Program-made: the position numbers and the translations under genes
Notes under the pieces: generated by a model
The model's input: the letters and a program-made list of their open reading frames with translations, nothing else
Told to the model about the DNA's origin: nothing
The model's database searches: none
Part shown: positions 9,894 to 20,058 of the stretch, one piece after another
Layout of the letters: the number at the start of each line of letters is the position of its first letter
Numbering within the stretch: position 1 is the stretch's first letter
Assembly: GCF_001613805.1 (NCBI RefSeq)
Contig: NZ_LPVY01000025.1
Span: 62,001-126,000 of the forward strand
DNA: 64,000 nucleotides
Direction of reading: 5' to 3'
From: Thalassospira lucentensis
GTDB lineage: Bacteria; Pseudomonadota; Alphaproteobacteria; Rhodospirillales; Thalassospiraceae

Positions 9894-10514
9894 TCACGTC
9901 ATCAATCGTTCCAGCCCGTCCCAAGAGCTACGCAAAGGTTCTCTGGTTCTGGGATCAAGGAGCCCGACTTCTTCGATCAGAAAGTTCATGCGCCCAAAGT
10001 TACACGGTGCGCACGTAATCACCAGATTATCGAGGTCGTTGTTGCCGCCCCTTGCGTGGGGGATCACGTGATCATACTGAAGCCACATCGCTTGAAATGC
10101 GGCGTGTTGTTCGGTGTTTTTCTGGCCCCATTTTAAAGATTCCGGGTAGAGCATTGCCAATTTCGCACGGACTTCTTTACGAATGACGGGAATGCCGCAA
10201 AAACGGCAATGGAAAGCATCCCGTTCACGGAGATTCTTTTTTTCCAACGCATTTGGCATCCGGGCCGCGACCCGCTGTTCCTTGGTCAGAACAGGTGCTG
10301 CGCCAGAAATCCCGCCAGAGGAAACGTAGGGGCTGTTCTTGCCCCAAATTGATTCCGTCCAGTCCCGGATGATCGGCATATCTGCTCGTTTGATCAGCGT
10401 TGCGGCCTGTTCATGTTCCCCCTTTAGATGCGCAGTTACCGCAGCATCCAAATACTGAGCCGCTATCGCAATTTCAGGAATTGGCTCGCGGAAACATGAC
10501 CGCAGGTCGGACAT
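9894..10514 (-). CDS. HNH endonuclease domain protein
   Basis: A 206-residue protein with a C-terminal HNH nuclease fold: a zinc-knuckle CRFC pair, then YDHVIPHARGGNNDLDNLV and CAPCN, giving two CxxC pairs around a DH...N...N core. The N-terminal half (MSDLRSCFREPIPEI onwards) is unrecognised. The frame can be extended to a TTG at 10604, but the ATG at 10514 has AAGG about 8 bases upstream, and the extension would cover the likely regulatory palindrome at 10536. The gene looks more AT-rich than its neighbours and is unrelated to the pathway around it, so recent insertion is plausible. DNA cleavage is inferred from the fold only. Confidence 0.75.
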   Translation of the reverse strand: MSDLRSCFREPIPEIAIAAQYLDAAVTAHLKGEHEQAATLIKRADMPIIRDWTESIWGKNSPYVSSGGISGAAPVLTKEQRVAARMPNALEKKNLRERDAFHCRFCGIPVIRKEVRAKLAMLYPESLKWGQKNTEQHAAFQAMWLQYDHVIPHARGGNNDLDNLVITCAPCNFGRMNFLIEEVGLLDPRTREPLRSSWDGLERLMT

Positions 10515-10535
10515 CAGAGATACCTTGTTGTTGGC

Positions 10536-10548
10536 TTGCTTGAAGCAA
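10536..10548. promoter_or_regulatory. Palindrome TTGCTTGAAGCAA, candidate MarR operator
   Basis: Perfect 6-bp inverted repeat with one central base in the divergent region between the HNH gene and the monooxygenase operon. The core TGCTTGAA recurs at 10613-10620, inside a second imperfect dyad (ATTTCAA 10592-10598, TTGAAAT 10616-10622). MarR-family proteins commonly bind short palindromes of this size, and a MarR gene is the third gene of the operon. Binding is inferred. Confidence 0.45.
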
Positions 10549-10703
10549 CTTGCATCATCTTGTTTCGGGGATTCTAGGGGAAAATCGAGATATTTCAAAC
10601 CCAAATATTTTATGCTTGAAATAAATGTCAGGCAGGCGTACCGTTTTTGAAGTTTCCCAAAACAACCGGGGCAAAGACCCCCATATCAAGAAGGGAAAAT
10701 CAG

Positions 10704-12998
10704 GTGAGAGTAGCTTGTTTGGGTGGCGGTCCTGCGGGGCTTTATTTTGCGATTTCGATGAAATTGCGCGATCCCGGCCATGAGGTCGTGGTGATCGAGC
10801 GTAACAAGCCCGATGACACGTTTGGCTGGGGCGTTGTCCTGTCGGACGAGACGCTGACCAATCTGGCGCAGAATGATGCCAAAAGTGCCGAGGCGATCCG
10901 GGCCCATTTTTCATACTGGGATGATGTTGCGGTCCTGTATCGCGGCGAAAAGACCGTATCGACCGGGCATGGTTTTTGTGGCATCGGGCGCAAGCAGCTT
11001 TTGATCCTGTTGCAGCAGCGTGCCCGCGAACTGGGTGTCGAGCTTCGGTTTGAGACCGAGGCCGAAAGTGCCGCGCATTATGCCAGGGAATTTGACCTTG
11101 TCGTCGCGTCCGACGGGCTTAATTCCAAAACCCGCACCGAATTTGCCGATAAATTCCAGCCCGATATCGATACGCGGAAATGCAAGTTTGTCTGGCTGGG
11201 CACGCATCAGAAATTTGATGATGCCTTTACCTTTATTTTCGAGGAAACCGACAAGGGCTGGGTCTGGGCGCACGCCTATCAGTTTGATGACAAGACCGCG
11301 ACCTTCATCGTCGAATGTTCGCAAGCGACCTGGGAAGCGTACGGTTTCGGCGACATGACCAAGGAAGAGTCGATTGCCACCTGCGAGGAAATCTTCAAGG
11401 ATCATCTTGGCGGTCATGCGCTGATTAGCAATGCGCATCATGTGCGTGGTTCGGCCTGGTTGAGCTTCCCCCGGGTTTTGTGCAAAACATGGTCGCATGA
11501 AAATATCGTCCTGATGGGCGATGCGGCGGCGACCGCGCATTTTTCCATCGGATCGGGCACCAAACTGGCGCTTGAAAGTGCCATCGGGCTTGCCAATTAC
11601 CTGCATTCCGAGGCCGACCTTCCATCCGCCTTTGCCAAATATGAAGACGAACGCCGGTTGGAGGTTTTGCGCCTGCAATCAGCGGCGCGCAATTCGATGG
11701 AATGGTTCGAGGAGATCGAACGGTATTTCCATTTCGATCCGGTGCAGTTTACCTATTCCCTTTTGACCAGATCGCAGCGCATCAGCCACGAAAACCTTCG
11801 TATGCGCGATGCCAAGTGGCTGAAGGATGCCGAAGGATGGTTTCAGCGCAAGGCGGGCATACCGGCAAATGATGAAGTCCGTCATCCGATGTTCGTGCCG
11901 TTTACATTGCGTGACATGAAGCTTAAGAACCGCATCGTGGTGTCGCCGATGGCGCAGTACAAGGCGGTGGATGGCTGCCCGACCGACTGGCATCTGGTGC
12001 ATTATGCCGAACGGGCCAAGGGTGGTGCGGGGCTGGTTTATACCGAAATGACCTGCGTTTCCGATACCGGCCGCATCACGCCGGGTTGCCCCGGTTTTTA
12101 CGAACCATCGCACGAGGCCGCGTGGAAACGGATTGTTGATTTCGTGCATTCCGAAACGGATGCCAAAATCTGTGCGCAGATTGGTCATTCCGGGCGCAAG
12201 GGTTCGACCCAGCTTGGCTGGGAAGAAATGGATGCGCCGCTGAAATCGGGGAACTGGCCGTTACTGTCGGCATCCGACATTGCGTGGTCGGATCGCAACC
12301 AGACGCCAAAACCGATGACGCGCGATGATATGGATATGGTGCGCGATCAGTTCGTCGCAGCCGCCGAAATGGCGGATCGGGCAGGCTTTGACATGATCGA
12401 GGTTCATGCAGCCCACGGTTATCTTCTGTCATCGTTCATCAGCCCGGTCAGCAATACGCGCGGCGATGAATATGGCGGGTCGCTTGAAAACCGGATGCGC
12501 TATCCGTTGGAAGTGATTGATGCGGTGCGTGCCGCATGGCCGGCGCACAAGCCGTTATCGGTGCGTATTTCGGCCAATGACTGGGTCGGGGATGAGGGCG
12601 TGACGCCCGAAGAGGCCGTCGAGATCGCCCGGATGTTGCAGGCCCATGATGTTGATATCTGTGACGTGTCCGCCGGTCAGACGACCAAGGCAGCACGCCC
12701 CGTCTATGGCCGCATGTTCCAGACGCCGTTTTCCGACCGGATCCGGAACGAGGCACATATGGCGACCATGGCGGTTGGCAATATTTACGAACCCGATCAC
12801 GTCAATTCGATCCTGATGGCGGGACGGGCGGACCTTGTGTGCCTTGCGCGGCCACATCTGGCCGATCCGTACTGGACGCTGCATGCCGCAGCCGGGCTTG
12901 GCAACCGGACGGAAAACTGGCCGGAACCATACCATGCCGGGCGGGATCAGATGTGGCGTCTGGCGGAACGGTCCGACGTCATGACCGGGAAGGTGTAA
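10704..12998 (+). CDS. abmA: 2-aminobenzoyl-CoA monooxygenase/reductase (two-domain flavoprotein)
   Basis: A 764-residue fusion. Residues 1-380 are an FAD-dependent aromatic hydroxylase (GGGPAG near residue 7, DGLNS motif, [17 protein letters not shown]-phosphate loop). From about 395 ([20 protein letters not shown]) to the end is an Old Yellow Enzyme/NADH:flavin oxidoreductase domain. This arrangement is that of Azoarcus evansii 2-aminobenzoyl-CoA monooxygenase/reductase, which hydroxylates anthraniloyl-CoA and reduces the ring without oxygenolytic cleavage. Salicylyl-CoA 5-hydroxylase fusions look similar, but the adjacent kynureninase and aminobenzoate ligase genes favour anthraniloyl-CoA. 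I chose the GTG at 10704 because AAGGGA (10691-10696) is 7 bases upstream and the protein then begins directly at the FAD motif. Confidence 0.88.
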   Translation: MRVACLGGGPAGLYFAISMKLRDPGHEVVVIERNKPDDTFGWGVVLSDETLTNLAQNDAKSAEAIRAHFSYWDDVAVLYRGEKTVSTGHGFCGIGRKQLLILLQQRARELGVELRFETEAESAAHYAREFDLVVASDGLNSKTRTEFADKFQPDIDTRKCKFVWLGTHQKFDDAFTFIFEETDKGWVWAHAYQFDDKTATFIVECSQATWEAYGFGDMTKEESIATCEEIFKDHLGGHALISNAHHVRGSAWLSFPRVLCKTWSHENIVLMGDAAATAHFSIGSGTKLALESAIGLANYLHSEADLPSAFAKYEDERRLEVLRLQSAARNSMEWFEEIERYFHFDPVQFTYSLLTRSQRISHENLRMRDAKWLKDAEGWFQRKAGIPANDEVRHPMFVPFTLRDMKLKNRIVVSPMAQYKAVDGCPTDWHLVHYAERAKGGAGLVYTEMTCVSDTGRITPGCPGFYEPSHEAAWKRIVDFVHSETDAKICAQIGHSGRKGSTQLGWEEMDAPLKSGNWPLLSASDIAWSDRNQTPKPMTRDDMDMVRDQFVAAAEMADRAGFDMIEVHAAHGYLLSSFISPVSNTRGDEYGGSLENRMRYPLEVIDAVRAAWPAHKPLSVRISANDWVGDEGVTPEEAVEIARMLQAHDVDICDVSAGQTTKAARPVYGRMFQTPFSDRIRNEAHMATMAVGNIYEPDHVNSILMAGRADLVCLARPHLADPYWTLHAAAGLGNRTENWPEPYHAGRDQMWRLAERSDVMTGKV

Positions 12999-13001
12999 CC
13001 C

Positions 13002-13760
13002 ATGGGAAACCTTGCCATCAGCACAGCATTGATTACCGGCGGCGGGACGGGTGTGGGGGCCGTGATGGCCCGCATGCTGGCCGATGCCGGGGTGAAGGTC
13101 GCGGTATCAGGCCGCCGTGCCGAGATGCTGGCCGAGGTGGCAAAACATCCCAATATCACGGCTATCCCCGCCGATGTGACGGATGAGGCATCGGTGCGTG
13201 CGATGTTTGGCACATTCTGCGATGTGATCGGCGCGCCCGATCTGGTGATTGCCAATGCCGGTATGGCCGAAAGCGCGCCATTTGGCAAAACATCCATTGA
13301 CCTTTGGAAACGCACAATGGACGTCAATCTGACCGGCACGTTTTTGACGTTTCGCGAAGGATTGAACGTGATGGATCGCGCCAGGCCGGGGCGGTTGATT
13401 TCGATTGCATCGACGGCGGGGCTTAAGGGTTATGCCTATGTCACGGCATACTGTGCGGCAAAGCATGCGGTGGTCGGGCTTGTCAAAAGCCTTGCGACCG
13501 AGCTTGCCGCAACGCCGATCACGGTCAATGCGGTGTGCCCCGGTTTCATGGAAACGCCGATGCTTGAACAATCGGTTGCCAATATCGTTGCGAAAACCGG
13601 CATGAGTACGGAAGACGCACGCGCAAGCCTTGCGAAGATCAATCCGCAGAACCGGTTGATCCAGCCCGAAGAAGTTGCCGAGACCGTGATGTGGCTGGCA
13701 AGCAGCCAGGCCGCATCGATCACCGGGCAGGCGATTTCGGTATCGGGAGGAGAGATATGA
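13002..13760 (+). CDS. SDR-family oxidoreductase
   Basis: Short-chain dehydrogenase (252 aa) with cofactor motif TGGGTGVGAVMA, NAG motif, catalytic Ser (SIAST) and YCAAKH (YxxxK), and the PGFMETPM loop. It starts three bases after the monooxygenase stop with AAGG upstream, and its stop overlaps the MarR start. In this operon it could oxidise the hydroxy intermediate formed from the reduced ring. The exact substrate cannot be read from sequence. Confidence 0.85.
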   Translation: MGNLAISTALITGGGTGVGAVMARMLADAGVKVAVSGRRAEMLAEVAKHPNITAIPADVTDEASVRAMFGTFCDVIGAPDLVIANAGMAESAPFGKTSIDLWKRTMDVNLTGTFLTFREGLNVMDRARPGRLISIASTAGLKGYAYVTAYCAAKHAVVGLVKSLATELAATPITVNAVCPGFMETPMLEQSVANIVAKTGMSTEDARASLAKINPQNRLIQPEEVAETVMWLASSQAASITGQAISVSGGEI

Positions 13761-14254
13761 ATATGGATAAAACAGTCCGCGACCCCGATATGCAGCACAA
13801 TGAAACATCGGATATTTCAAAGGCGCGTTTGCGGGCGTGGCTTCAGGTATTGCGCGTGTCGCGCAAGATCGAGGGCGAACTTCGCGAGAAAATGCGCCTT
13901 GAATTCGGGTCCACCCTGCCGCGCTTTGACGTGATGGCGGCCCTTTACCGGTCCCGCGACGGGATGCGCATGAGCGAGCTTTCAAGCGCGTTGATGGTTT
14001 CAAACGGCAATGTCACCGGCATTGTTGACCGCTTGGTGAGCGAGGGGATGCTGGTCCGGGTGCCGGTTGAAAATGATCGGCGGGCATCGATCGTGCGCCT
14101 GACGGAAGCGGGCGAAAAGGATTTTGCCGAGCGCGCACTTGTGCATGAGGGCTGGGTTTCCGAGCTGTTTTCCGATCTGTCGGCCAGTGATGCCGATGCC
14201 CTGATCCGTATCCTTCGGACTGTTTATCATCATAACGAGGCGCACCATGACTAA
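13757..14254 (+). CDS. MarR-family transcriptional regulator
   Basis: A 165-residue winged-helix protein: [13 protein letters not shown], then [24 protein letters not shown] as the recognition region, with the wing around [15 protein letters not shown]. The ATG at 13757 follows GGGAGGAGAG and overlaps the SDR stop (ATGA). Its position inside the operon suggests it is the local ligand-responsive repressor, probably sensing an aromatic CoA thioester as BadR- or CouR-like relatives do; that ligand is inference. The palindrome at 10536 is a candidate target. Confidence 0.88.
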   Translation: MNMDKTVRDPDMQHNETSDISKARLRAWLQVLRVSRKIEGELREKMRLEFGSTLPRFDVMAALYRSRDGMRMSELSSALMVSNGNVTGIVDRLVSEGMLVRVPVENDRRASIVRLTEAGEKDFAERALVHEGWVSELFSDLSASDADALIRILRTVYHHNEAHHD

Positions 14255-15059
14255 GATGGCAAACATCACGCCAAAGCATTTCAACTGGCGCATGGAAGGC
14301 AATGTTGCGGTCATTTCGCTGGATCGGCCGGAACGCAAAAACCCGCTGACGTTCGAAAGCTATGCCGAGCTTCGCGATACATTCCGCGATATGGTTTATG
14401 CCGATGACATCAAGGCGGTGGTGTTCGGATCGAACGGTGGCAATTTCTGTTCGGGCGGGGACGTGCACGACATTATCGGCCCGCTGATCGACAAGGACAT
14501 GAAGGGGCTTCTGGAATTTACCCGCATGACCGGCGATCTGGTCAAGGCGATCATTGGCTGTGGCAAGCCGGTGATTGCGGCGGTGGACGGCATTTGCGTT
14601 GGCGCGGGGGCGATCATTGCGATGGCATCCGATTTGCGCATTGCGACCCCGGTATCGAAAACGGCGTTCCTGTTTACCCGTGTCGGGCTTGCGGGCTGTG
14701 ACATGGGGGCATGTGCGATCCTGCCGCGCATCATCGGGCAGGGGCGTGCGGCGGAACTTCTTTATACCGGACGATCCATGAGTGCCGATGAGGGCGAGCG
14801 TTGGGGGTTCTATAACCGGCTGGTCGAGGGGGATGTTCTGGAGGCCGAGGCGATTGCGCTTGCAACCCGGATTTCCGAAGGCCCGAATTTCGGTCACATG
14901 ATGACGAAAACCATGCTGGCGCAGGAATGGAATATGGGGATTGAACAGGCGATTGAGGCCGAAGCGCAGGCGCAGGCGATCTGCATGCAGACCGAGGATT
15001 TCAACCGCGCCTATAAGGCATTTGTCGCCAAGGAAAAACCGGTGTTCGAGGGGAACTGA
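14247..15059 (+). CDS. Crotonase-fold protein (enoyl-CoA hydratase/isomerase family)
   Basis: A 270-residue crotonase-family protein with oxyanion-hole segments [13 protein letters not shown] and [18 protein letters not shown]. The two glutamates of true hydratases are not at their usual places: the first site reads GAGAIIAMA and the second [14 protein letters not shown] with an Asp. This suggests an isomerase or hydrolase-type reaction rather than hydration. Similar proteins occur in 2-aminobenzoate clusters. The start overlaps the MarR stop by 8 bases and has GAGG upstream; the stop overlaps the next start. Confidence 0.85.
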   Translation: MTKMANITPKHFNWRMEGNVAVISLDRPERKNPLTFESYAELRDTFRDMVYADDIKAVVFGSNGGNFCSGGDVHDIIGPLIDKDMKGLLEFTRMTGDLVKAIIGCGKPVIAAVDGICVGAGAIIAMASDLRIATPVSKTAFLFTRVGLAGCDMGACAILPRIIGQGRAAELLYTGRSMSADEGERWGFYNRLVEGDVLEAEAIALATRISEGPNFGHMMTKTMLAQEWNMGIEQAIEAEAQAQAICMQTEDFNRAYKAFVAKEKPVFEGN

Positions 15060-16216
15060 TGGCTGATACGTCCTATCTTGACTGGCCGTTTTTCGAAGAC
15101 CGGCACCGCGAGCTTGCCGCACGGCTTGACGCGTGGGCGGCGGCCAATCTTGACGGTATCGATCATCATGATGTCGATGGGGTATGCCGGGATCTGGTGG
15201 CGCGGCTTAACGATGGCGGGTGGCTTAACCATGCCGCCATTGACCCCGATCAGGATGGCGCAAAACTTGATGTCCGGTCGCTTTGTCTGATCCGCGAGAC
15301 ATTGGCGCGCTATGACGGGCTGGCCGATTTTGCCTTTGCCATGCAGGGGCTTGGCAGCGGGGCGATTTCGCTGTTTGGCACCAAGGCGCAGCGGGCGGAT
15401 ATCCTGCCGAAAGTCCGGTCCGGCAAGGCGATTGCGGCCTTTGCTTTGACCGAACCGCAATCGGGATCAGACGTTGCCAATATCGCGCTGGAAGCCCGTG
15501 CGGATGGCAGCGATTTTGTCCTGAATGGCGAGAAAACCTGGATTTCCAATGGCGGGATCGCCGATTTTTACTGCGTCTTTGCCCGTACCGGCGAGGCACC
15601 GGGTGCCAAGGGGCTTTCGGCGTTTCTGGTACCTGCCAGCACACCGGGCCTTTCGATTGCCGAGCGGCTTGAAACCATTGCGCCGCATCCGTTGGCGCGG
15701 CTGAAATTCAGCGATTGCCGTATTCCGGCGACCGCGCTGATTGGCCTTCCGGGTGAAGGGTTCAAGATCGCGATGTCGGTTCTGGACGTGTTCCGCTCGA
15801 CCGTTGCCGCGGCTGCACTCGGCTTTGCCCGTCGGGCGTTGGATGAAACCATCAACCGGGTTCAGTCGCGCGAATTGTTTGGTGCGCCGCTTTTTGATTT
15901 GCAGATGGTGCAGGGGCATCTGGCCGACATGGCGCTTGATGTCGATGCCAGTGCGCTTCTGGTTTATCGCGCGGCGTGGCTTAAGGATAGCGGGGCCGCA
16001 CGGGTGTCGCGCGAGGCCGCGATGGCAAAACTTTATTCAACCGATCATGCCCAAACCGTCATCGACAAGGCGGTACAAATACATGGCGGCGATGGTGTGC
16101 GTTCTGGTCACATCGTTGAAACGCTGTATCGGGAAATTCGCGCCCTTCGGATTTATGAAGGCGCGTCAGACGTCCAAAAAATAATCATTGCACGGCAAAC
16201 GCTGGCACAAAAATAG
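15059..16216 (+). CDS. Acyl-CoA dehydrogenase
   Basis: FAD acyl-CoA dehydrogenase (385 aa) with [17 protein letters not shown], the flavin-contacting [17 protein letters not shown], and the C-terminal [10 protein letters not shown] carrying the probable catalytic Glu. It is coupled to the crotonase-fold gene (TGATG). It likely desaturates an alicyclic or ring-opened CoA intermediate of anthranilate breakdown; substrate not determinable by eye. Confidence 0.9.
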   Translation: MADTSYLDWPFFEDRHRELAARLDAWAAANLDGIDHHDVDGVCRDLVARLNDGGWLNHAAIDPDQDGAKLDVRSLCLIRETLARYDGLADFAFAMQGLGSGAISLFGTKAQRADILPKVRSGKAIAAFALTEPQSGSDVANIALEARADGSDFVLNGEKTWISNGGIADFYCVFARTGEAPGAKGLSAFLVPASTPGLSIAERLETIAPHPLARLKFSDCRIPATALIGLPGEGFKIAMSVLDVFRSTVAAAALGFARRALDETINRVQSRELFGAPLFDLQMVQGHLADMALDVDASALLVYRAAWLKDSGAARVSREAAMAKLYSTDHAQTVIDKAVQIHGGDGVRSGHIVETLYREIRALRIYEGASDVQKIIIARQTLAQK

Positions 16217-16235
16217 CTGTATCAGGGGCTTAACC

Positions 16236-17870
16236 ATGTCGCACGTTCTGGGTCCGACCGCACATAGCGATACGTTCGCAAGGGACAATCTTCCACCGGT
16301 CGAAAGTTGGCCGGTCTTTAACCTCGAAAAGTTTCAGTATCCCGAATATCTCAATGCCGGGGTCGAGCTGACCGACCGGATGGTCGAACAGGGATTTGGC
16401 GATAATACCGCCCTGATCGGCAATGGCCGCCAGCGGACATACAAGGAATTATCCGACTGGACCAACCGCATTGCCCATGCGCTGGCCGAGGATTATGGCG
16501 TTAAGCCGGGCAACCGGGTTTTGATCCGGTCGGCCAATAATCCGGCGATGGTGGCCTGCTGGTTAGCCGCGACCAAGGCGGGGGCGGTTGTGGTCAATAC
16601 CATGCCGATGCTGCGTGCCGGTGAACTGGCGCAGATCGTTGACAAGGCCGAGATCGAATTTGCCCTTTGCGATACGCGGCTGATGGACGAGCTGGTGGCG
16701 TGTGCCAAGGACAGCAAATTCCTTAAAAAGGTTATCGGCTTTGACGGTACGGCCAATCATGACGCGGAGCTTGATCGCATTGCGCTGACCAAATCGGTGA
16801 AATATGAGGCGGTCAAGACCGGGCGCGATGATGTGGCGTTGCTGGGCTTTACATCGGGCACGACGGGGGAGCCCAAGGCCACCATGCATTTCCATCGTGA
16901 TCTTCTGATCATTGCCGATGGTTATGCCAAGGAAGTTTTGAATGTAACGCCCGATGATGTGTTTGTCGGCTCGCCGCCGCTTGCCTTTACCTTCGGGCTT
17001 GGCGGGTTGGCCGTTTTCCCGCTTCGGTTCGGGGCAACCGCGACGCTGCTTGAAAAGGCATCGCCGCCCAACATGATTGAAATCATCGAGACCTATAAGG
17101 CAACCGTGTGCTTTACCGCACCGACGGCGTATCGGGCGATGCTGGCGGCGATGGAAGACGGGGCGGATTTATCATCCCTTCGTGCCGCCGTTTCGGCGGG
17201 CGAGACATTGCCAGCACCCGTTTACAAGGCATGGATGGAAAAGACCGGCAAGCCGATGCTGGATGGCATTGGTGCTACCGAGATGCTGCATATCTTTATT
17301 TCCAACCGGTTTGGCGACAGTCATCCGGCCTGCACCGGGCGGCCGGTGGGCGGATATGAAGCCCGGATCGTTGATGATGAAATGAACGAGCTTCCGGTTG
17401 GCACGATTGGCAAGCTTGCAGTGCGCGGGCCGACCGGGTGCCGGTATCTGGCCGATGACCGGCAGCATGGCTATGTGCGTGATGGCTGGAACCTGACGGG
17501 GGATGCGTTTTTTGTCGATAGCGACGGCTATTTCCATTTTGCCGCGCGCAATGACGATATGATCGTCTCGTCTGGTTACAACATTGCCGGTCCAGAGGTC
17601 GAGGCAGCGTTGCTGGCGCACCCGGATGTGGCGGAATGTGCGGTGGTGGCCGCCGCCGACGAGGAACGCGGTTATATCGTGCAGGCGCATGTGGTATTGA
17701 CCCCGAATGCCAATCCGTCACCCGAAATGGCGAAGCTTTTGCAGGATCATGTCAAGGCGACGATTGCACCTTATAAATATCCGCGTTCGATCCTGTTTAT
17801 CGACGCGTTACCGAAAACCGCGACTGGAAAAATCCAGCGATTCCGCCTGAAACAGGAAATGTCTGCATGA
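16236..17870 (+). CDS. abmG: 2-aminobenzoate-CoA ligase (benzoate-CoA ligase family)
   Basis: AMP-forming aryl-CoA ligase (544 aa) with GFTSGTTGEPKATMHFHRD (P-loop-like motif), GATEMLHIF, and C-terminal lysine in PKTATGKIQRF. The start at 16236 follows AGGGG; earlier in-frame codons lie inside the dehydrogenase gene. It activates the anthranilate released by kynureninase, whose gene overlaps its stop, to the substrate of AbmA. Benzoate or salicylate ligase activity is an alternative; context favours aminobenzoate. Confidence 0.87.
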   Translation: MSHVLGPTAHSDTFARDNLPPVESWPVFNLEKFQYPEYLNAGVELTDRMVEQGFGDNTALIGNGRQRTYKELSDWTNRIAHALAEDYGVKPGNRVLIRSANNPAMVACWLAATKAGAVVVNTMPMLRAGELAQIVDKAEIEFALCDTRLMDELVACAKDSKFLKKVIGFDGTANHDAELDRIALTKSVKYEAVKTGRDDVALLGFTSGTTGEPKATMHFHRDLLIIADGYAKEVLNVTPDDVFVGSPPLAFTFGLGGLAVFPLRFGATATLLEKASPPNMIEIIETYKATVCFTAPTAYRAMLAAMEDGADLSSLRAAVSAGETLPAPVYKAWMEKTGKPMLDGIGATEMLHIFISNRFGDSHPACTGRPVGGYEARIVDDEMNELPVGTIGKLAVRGPTGCRYLADDRQHGYVRDGWNLTGDAFFVDSDGYFHFAARNDDMIVSSGYNIAGPEVEAALLAHPDVAECAVVAAADEERGYIVQAHVVLTPNANPSPEMAKLLQDHVKATIAPYKYPRSILFIDALPKTATGKIQRFRLKQEMSA

Positions 17871-19060
17871 TTGACTTTGCCGCCACCAAAGCCTTGTTCC
17901 ATATCCCTGACGGGGTGATTTACCTTGATGGTAATTCACTGGGCGCGATGCCGAAAACCGCGGCCGCGCGCGCCAAATCCATGATCAGTGATGAATGGGG
18001 CGAGATGCTTATCCGCGGCTGGAACGATGCCGGGTGGATGGAGCAGCCCAAACGCGTTGGCGATCTGGTCGCGCGTCTGGTCGGGGCGGCGCCGGGTACG
18101 GTGGTGATGGGCGATACTTTGTCGATCAAGGTTTATCAGGCACTTGCCAGTGCGCTTGAAATGAAACCGGATCGCAAGGTGGTGGTGTCGGACAATGGCA
18201 ATTTCCCGACCGACCTTTATATCGCCGATGGCTTGATCAAAAGCCTTGATAAGGGCCATGTGCTTAAGACGCCAAACCCGGAAGATGTCGAAAGCCTGAT
18301 CAACGAAGAGCTTGCGGTTCTGATGCTGACCCATGTCGATTACCGCACCGGGCGGATGTATGACATGAAACGGATCACGAAGATGGCCCATGATGCGGGC
18401 GCGATTGTGATCTGGGACTTGGCGCATTCGGCGGGGGCGGTGCCGGTCGATCTTGCGGGATGCGAGGCCGATTTTGCGGTCGGTTGCACATACAAGTATC
18501 TGAATGGTGGCCCCGGCGCCCCGGCATTTATTTATGTGCGGCCCGATCATGCGAAGACCGTTCGCCCGGCGCTTTCGGGATGGCTTGGCCATGCGGCCCC
18601 GTTTGCCTTTGACCTTGAATATAGCCCGGCACCCGATGTTTCGCGGATGCGGGTCGGCACCCCGCCGGTCATTCAGATGACGGTTCTGGAAGAGGCGATG
18701 AAGGCGTGGGATGGGGTCGAGATGGCCGATATCCGCAAACGCAGCATTGAGCTTTGCGAGCAGTTCATTGCCGGGGTCGAGGCAAGTTGCCCGATGCTGG
18801 AACTGGCAAGCCCGCGGGATGCCAACAAGCGCGGGTCGCAGGTATCGTTCAGGTTTGAAAATGGCTATGCGGTGATGCAGGCATTGATCGCGCGCGGCGT
18901 GATTGGTGATTTCAGGGCACCTGATATCATCCGGTTCGGCTTTACCCCGCTTTATATCGACAACAACGATGTTGATGGCGCGGTGAAGATTCTGGCCGAG
19001 ATCATGGAAACGCGGGCCTGGGACAAGCCGGAATTCCACAAAAGGAATGCCGTGACATGA
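17867..19060 (+). CDS. kynU: Kynureninase
   Basis: PLP enzyme (397 aa) cleaving kynurenine to anthranilate and alanine. Seen: [14 protein letters not shown] at the N-terminus, the [16 protein letters not shown] segment with the PLP-binding Asp, and [11 protein letters not shown] with the Schiff-base Lys near residue 210. It overlaps the ligase stop (ATGA) and the dioxygenase start (ATGA), tightly linking the kynurenine and anthraniloyl-CoA steps. Confidence 0.95.
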   Translation: MIDFAATKALFHIPDGVIYLDGNSLGAMPKTAAARAKSMISDEWGEMLIRGWNDAGWMEQPKRVGDLVARLVGAAPGTVVMGDTLSIKVYQALASALEMKPDRKVVVSDNGNFPTDLYIADGLIKSLDKGHVLKTPNPEDVESLINEELAVLMLTHVDYRTGRMYDMKRITKMAHDAGAIVIWDLAHSAGAVPVDLAGCEADFAVGCTYKYLNGGPGAPAFIYVRPDHAKTVRPALSGWLGHAAPFAFDLEYSPAPDVSRMRVGTPPVIQMTVLEEAMKAWDGVEMADIRKRSIELCEQFIAGVEASCPMLELASPRDANKRGSQVSFRFENGYAVMQALIARGVIGDFRAPDIIRFGFTPLYIDNNDVDGAVKILAEIMETRAWDKPEFHKRNAVT

Positions 19061-19926
19061 GCGATAAAGCCAAAAATAACGGCTGCCCGATGAACCAGCC
19101 CTATGACCCCAGCACCGAGGGTGCGCGCACCGATTTTTCCGATCAGATGTCGTATGGCGATTATCTGGCGCTTGATGCGGTATTGAGTGCGCAGCATCCC
19201 TTGACCGATGCGCAGGATGAGTTGCTGTTTATCATTCAGCATCAGACATCCGAATTGTGGATGAAGCTTGCGATCCGGGAAATTACGGCGGCACGCGATG
19301 CCATCCGCGAAGGTCGTCTGCAACCGGCATTCAAGATGCTGGCGCGGGTATCGCGGATATTCGAGCAATTGAACAATGCGTGGGACGTTTTGCGGACCAT
19401 GACGCCCAGCGATTATACGACATTTCGCGATGCGCTGGGCCCGTCATCGGGCTTCCAGTCCTATCAGTATCGCCAGATCGAATTCATGCTAGGCAATCGG
19501 AACCATGCGATGTTGCGCCCGCATGCGCACCGTGACGACATTACCGAGATGCTGAAGGCCGAATTGGCAACGCCCAGCCTTTATGACGAGGCGCTGGCCC
19601 TTTTGGCGCGCGAAGGAATTTCGGTGCCAGATGCGGTTTTATCGCGCGATGTCAGTGCGCCATACGAAGCACATGACGAGGTGATTGCGGCGTGGCATCG
19701 GGTTTACAGCGCGCCGGAAAAGCATTGGCCGCTTTATGAGCTGGCCGAGAAGCTTGTGGATTTTGAGGATTATTTCCGGCGTTGGCGGTTCAACCATGTG
19801 ACCACGGTGGAGCGCGTCATTGGCTTCAAACGCGGGACCGGGGGGACCGGCGGGGTGAGTTACCTTAAAAAAATGCTGGAAGTTGAACTGTTTCCGGAAC
19901 TCTGGCGGGTGCGAACCACGCTTTGA
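19057..19926 (+). CDS. kynA: Tryptophan 2,3-dioxygenase
   Basis: Haem dioxygenase (289 aa) that opens the indole ring of L-tryptophan to N-formylkynurenine. Diagnostic stretches are [45 protein letters not shown], and the C-terminal [17 protein letters not shown]. Length is normal for the bacterial enzyme. AAAAGGA lies upstream of the start. It ends the enzymatic part of this run; a 132-base gap with a dyad precedes the transporter genes. Confidence 0.97.
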   Translation: MSDKAKNNGCPMNQPYDPSTEGARTDFSDQMSYGDYLALDAVLSAQHPLTDAQDELLFIIQHQTSELWMKLAIREITAARDAIREGRLQPAFKMLARVSRIFEQLNNAWDVLRTMTPSDYTTFRDALGPSSGFQSYQYRQIEFMLGNRNHAMLRPHAHRDDITEMLKAELATPSLYDEALALLAREGISVPDAVLSRDVSAPYEAHDEVIAAWHRVYSAPEKHWPLYELAEKLVDFEDYFRRWRFNHVTTVERVIGFKRGTGGTGGVSYLKKMLEVELFPELWRVRTTL

Positions 19927-19983
19927 GGATGGACGGGCCTGATGGAACACTGCAAAATCAGGGGCAGGCATCAGGTCGATAAG

Positions 19984-20012
19984 TCCGTGACAAAAAACAA
20001 GAAAGTCACGGA
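19984..20012. promoter_or_regulatory. Inverted repeat upstream of the transporter genes
   Basis: TCCGTGAC (19984-19991) faces GTCACGGA (20005-20012) across 13 A-rich bases, 47 bases before the substrate-binding-protein start. It could be an operator or an mRNA hairpin separating kynA from the importer genes; no T run follows, so it is not a typical terminator. Confidence 0.35.
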
Positions 20013-20058
20013 ATGCCGATGTTGCTGAGTAGATAAAAACATAAACACGGAGGCTTTA

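Noticed and set aside
9894..10514. HNH gene as part of a defence island
   Set aside because: No restriction, methyltransferase, toxin-antitoxin or other defence gene lies nearby.
10704..12998. Annotation as salicylyl-CoA 5-hydroxylase
   Set aside because: The family is shared, but neighbouring kynureninase and aminobenzoate ligase genes favour the 2-aminobenzoyl-CoA enzyme; kept as an alternative only.
14013..15122. 369-codon open frame on the minus strand
   Set aside because: Antisense to the crotonase-fold gene; no family features.
17936..19039. 367-codon open frame on the minus strand
   Set aside because: Antisense to kynU, low-complexity basic translation.
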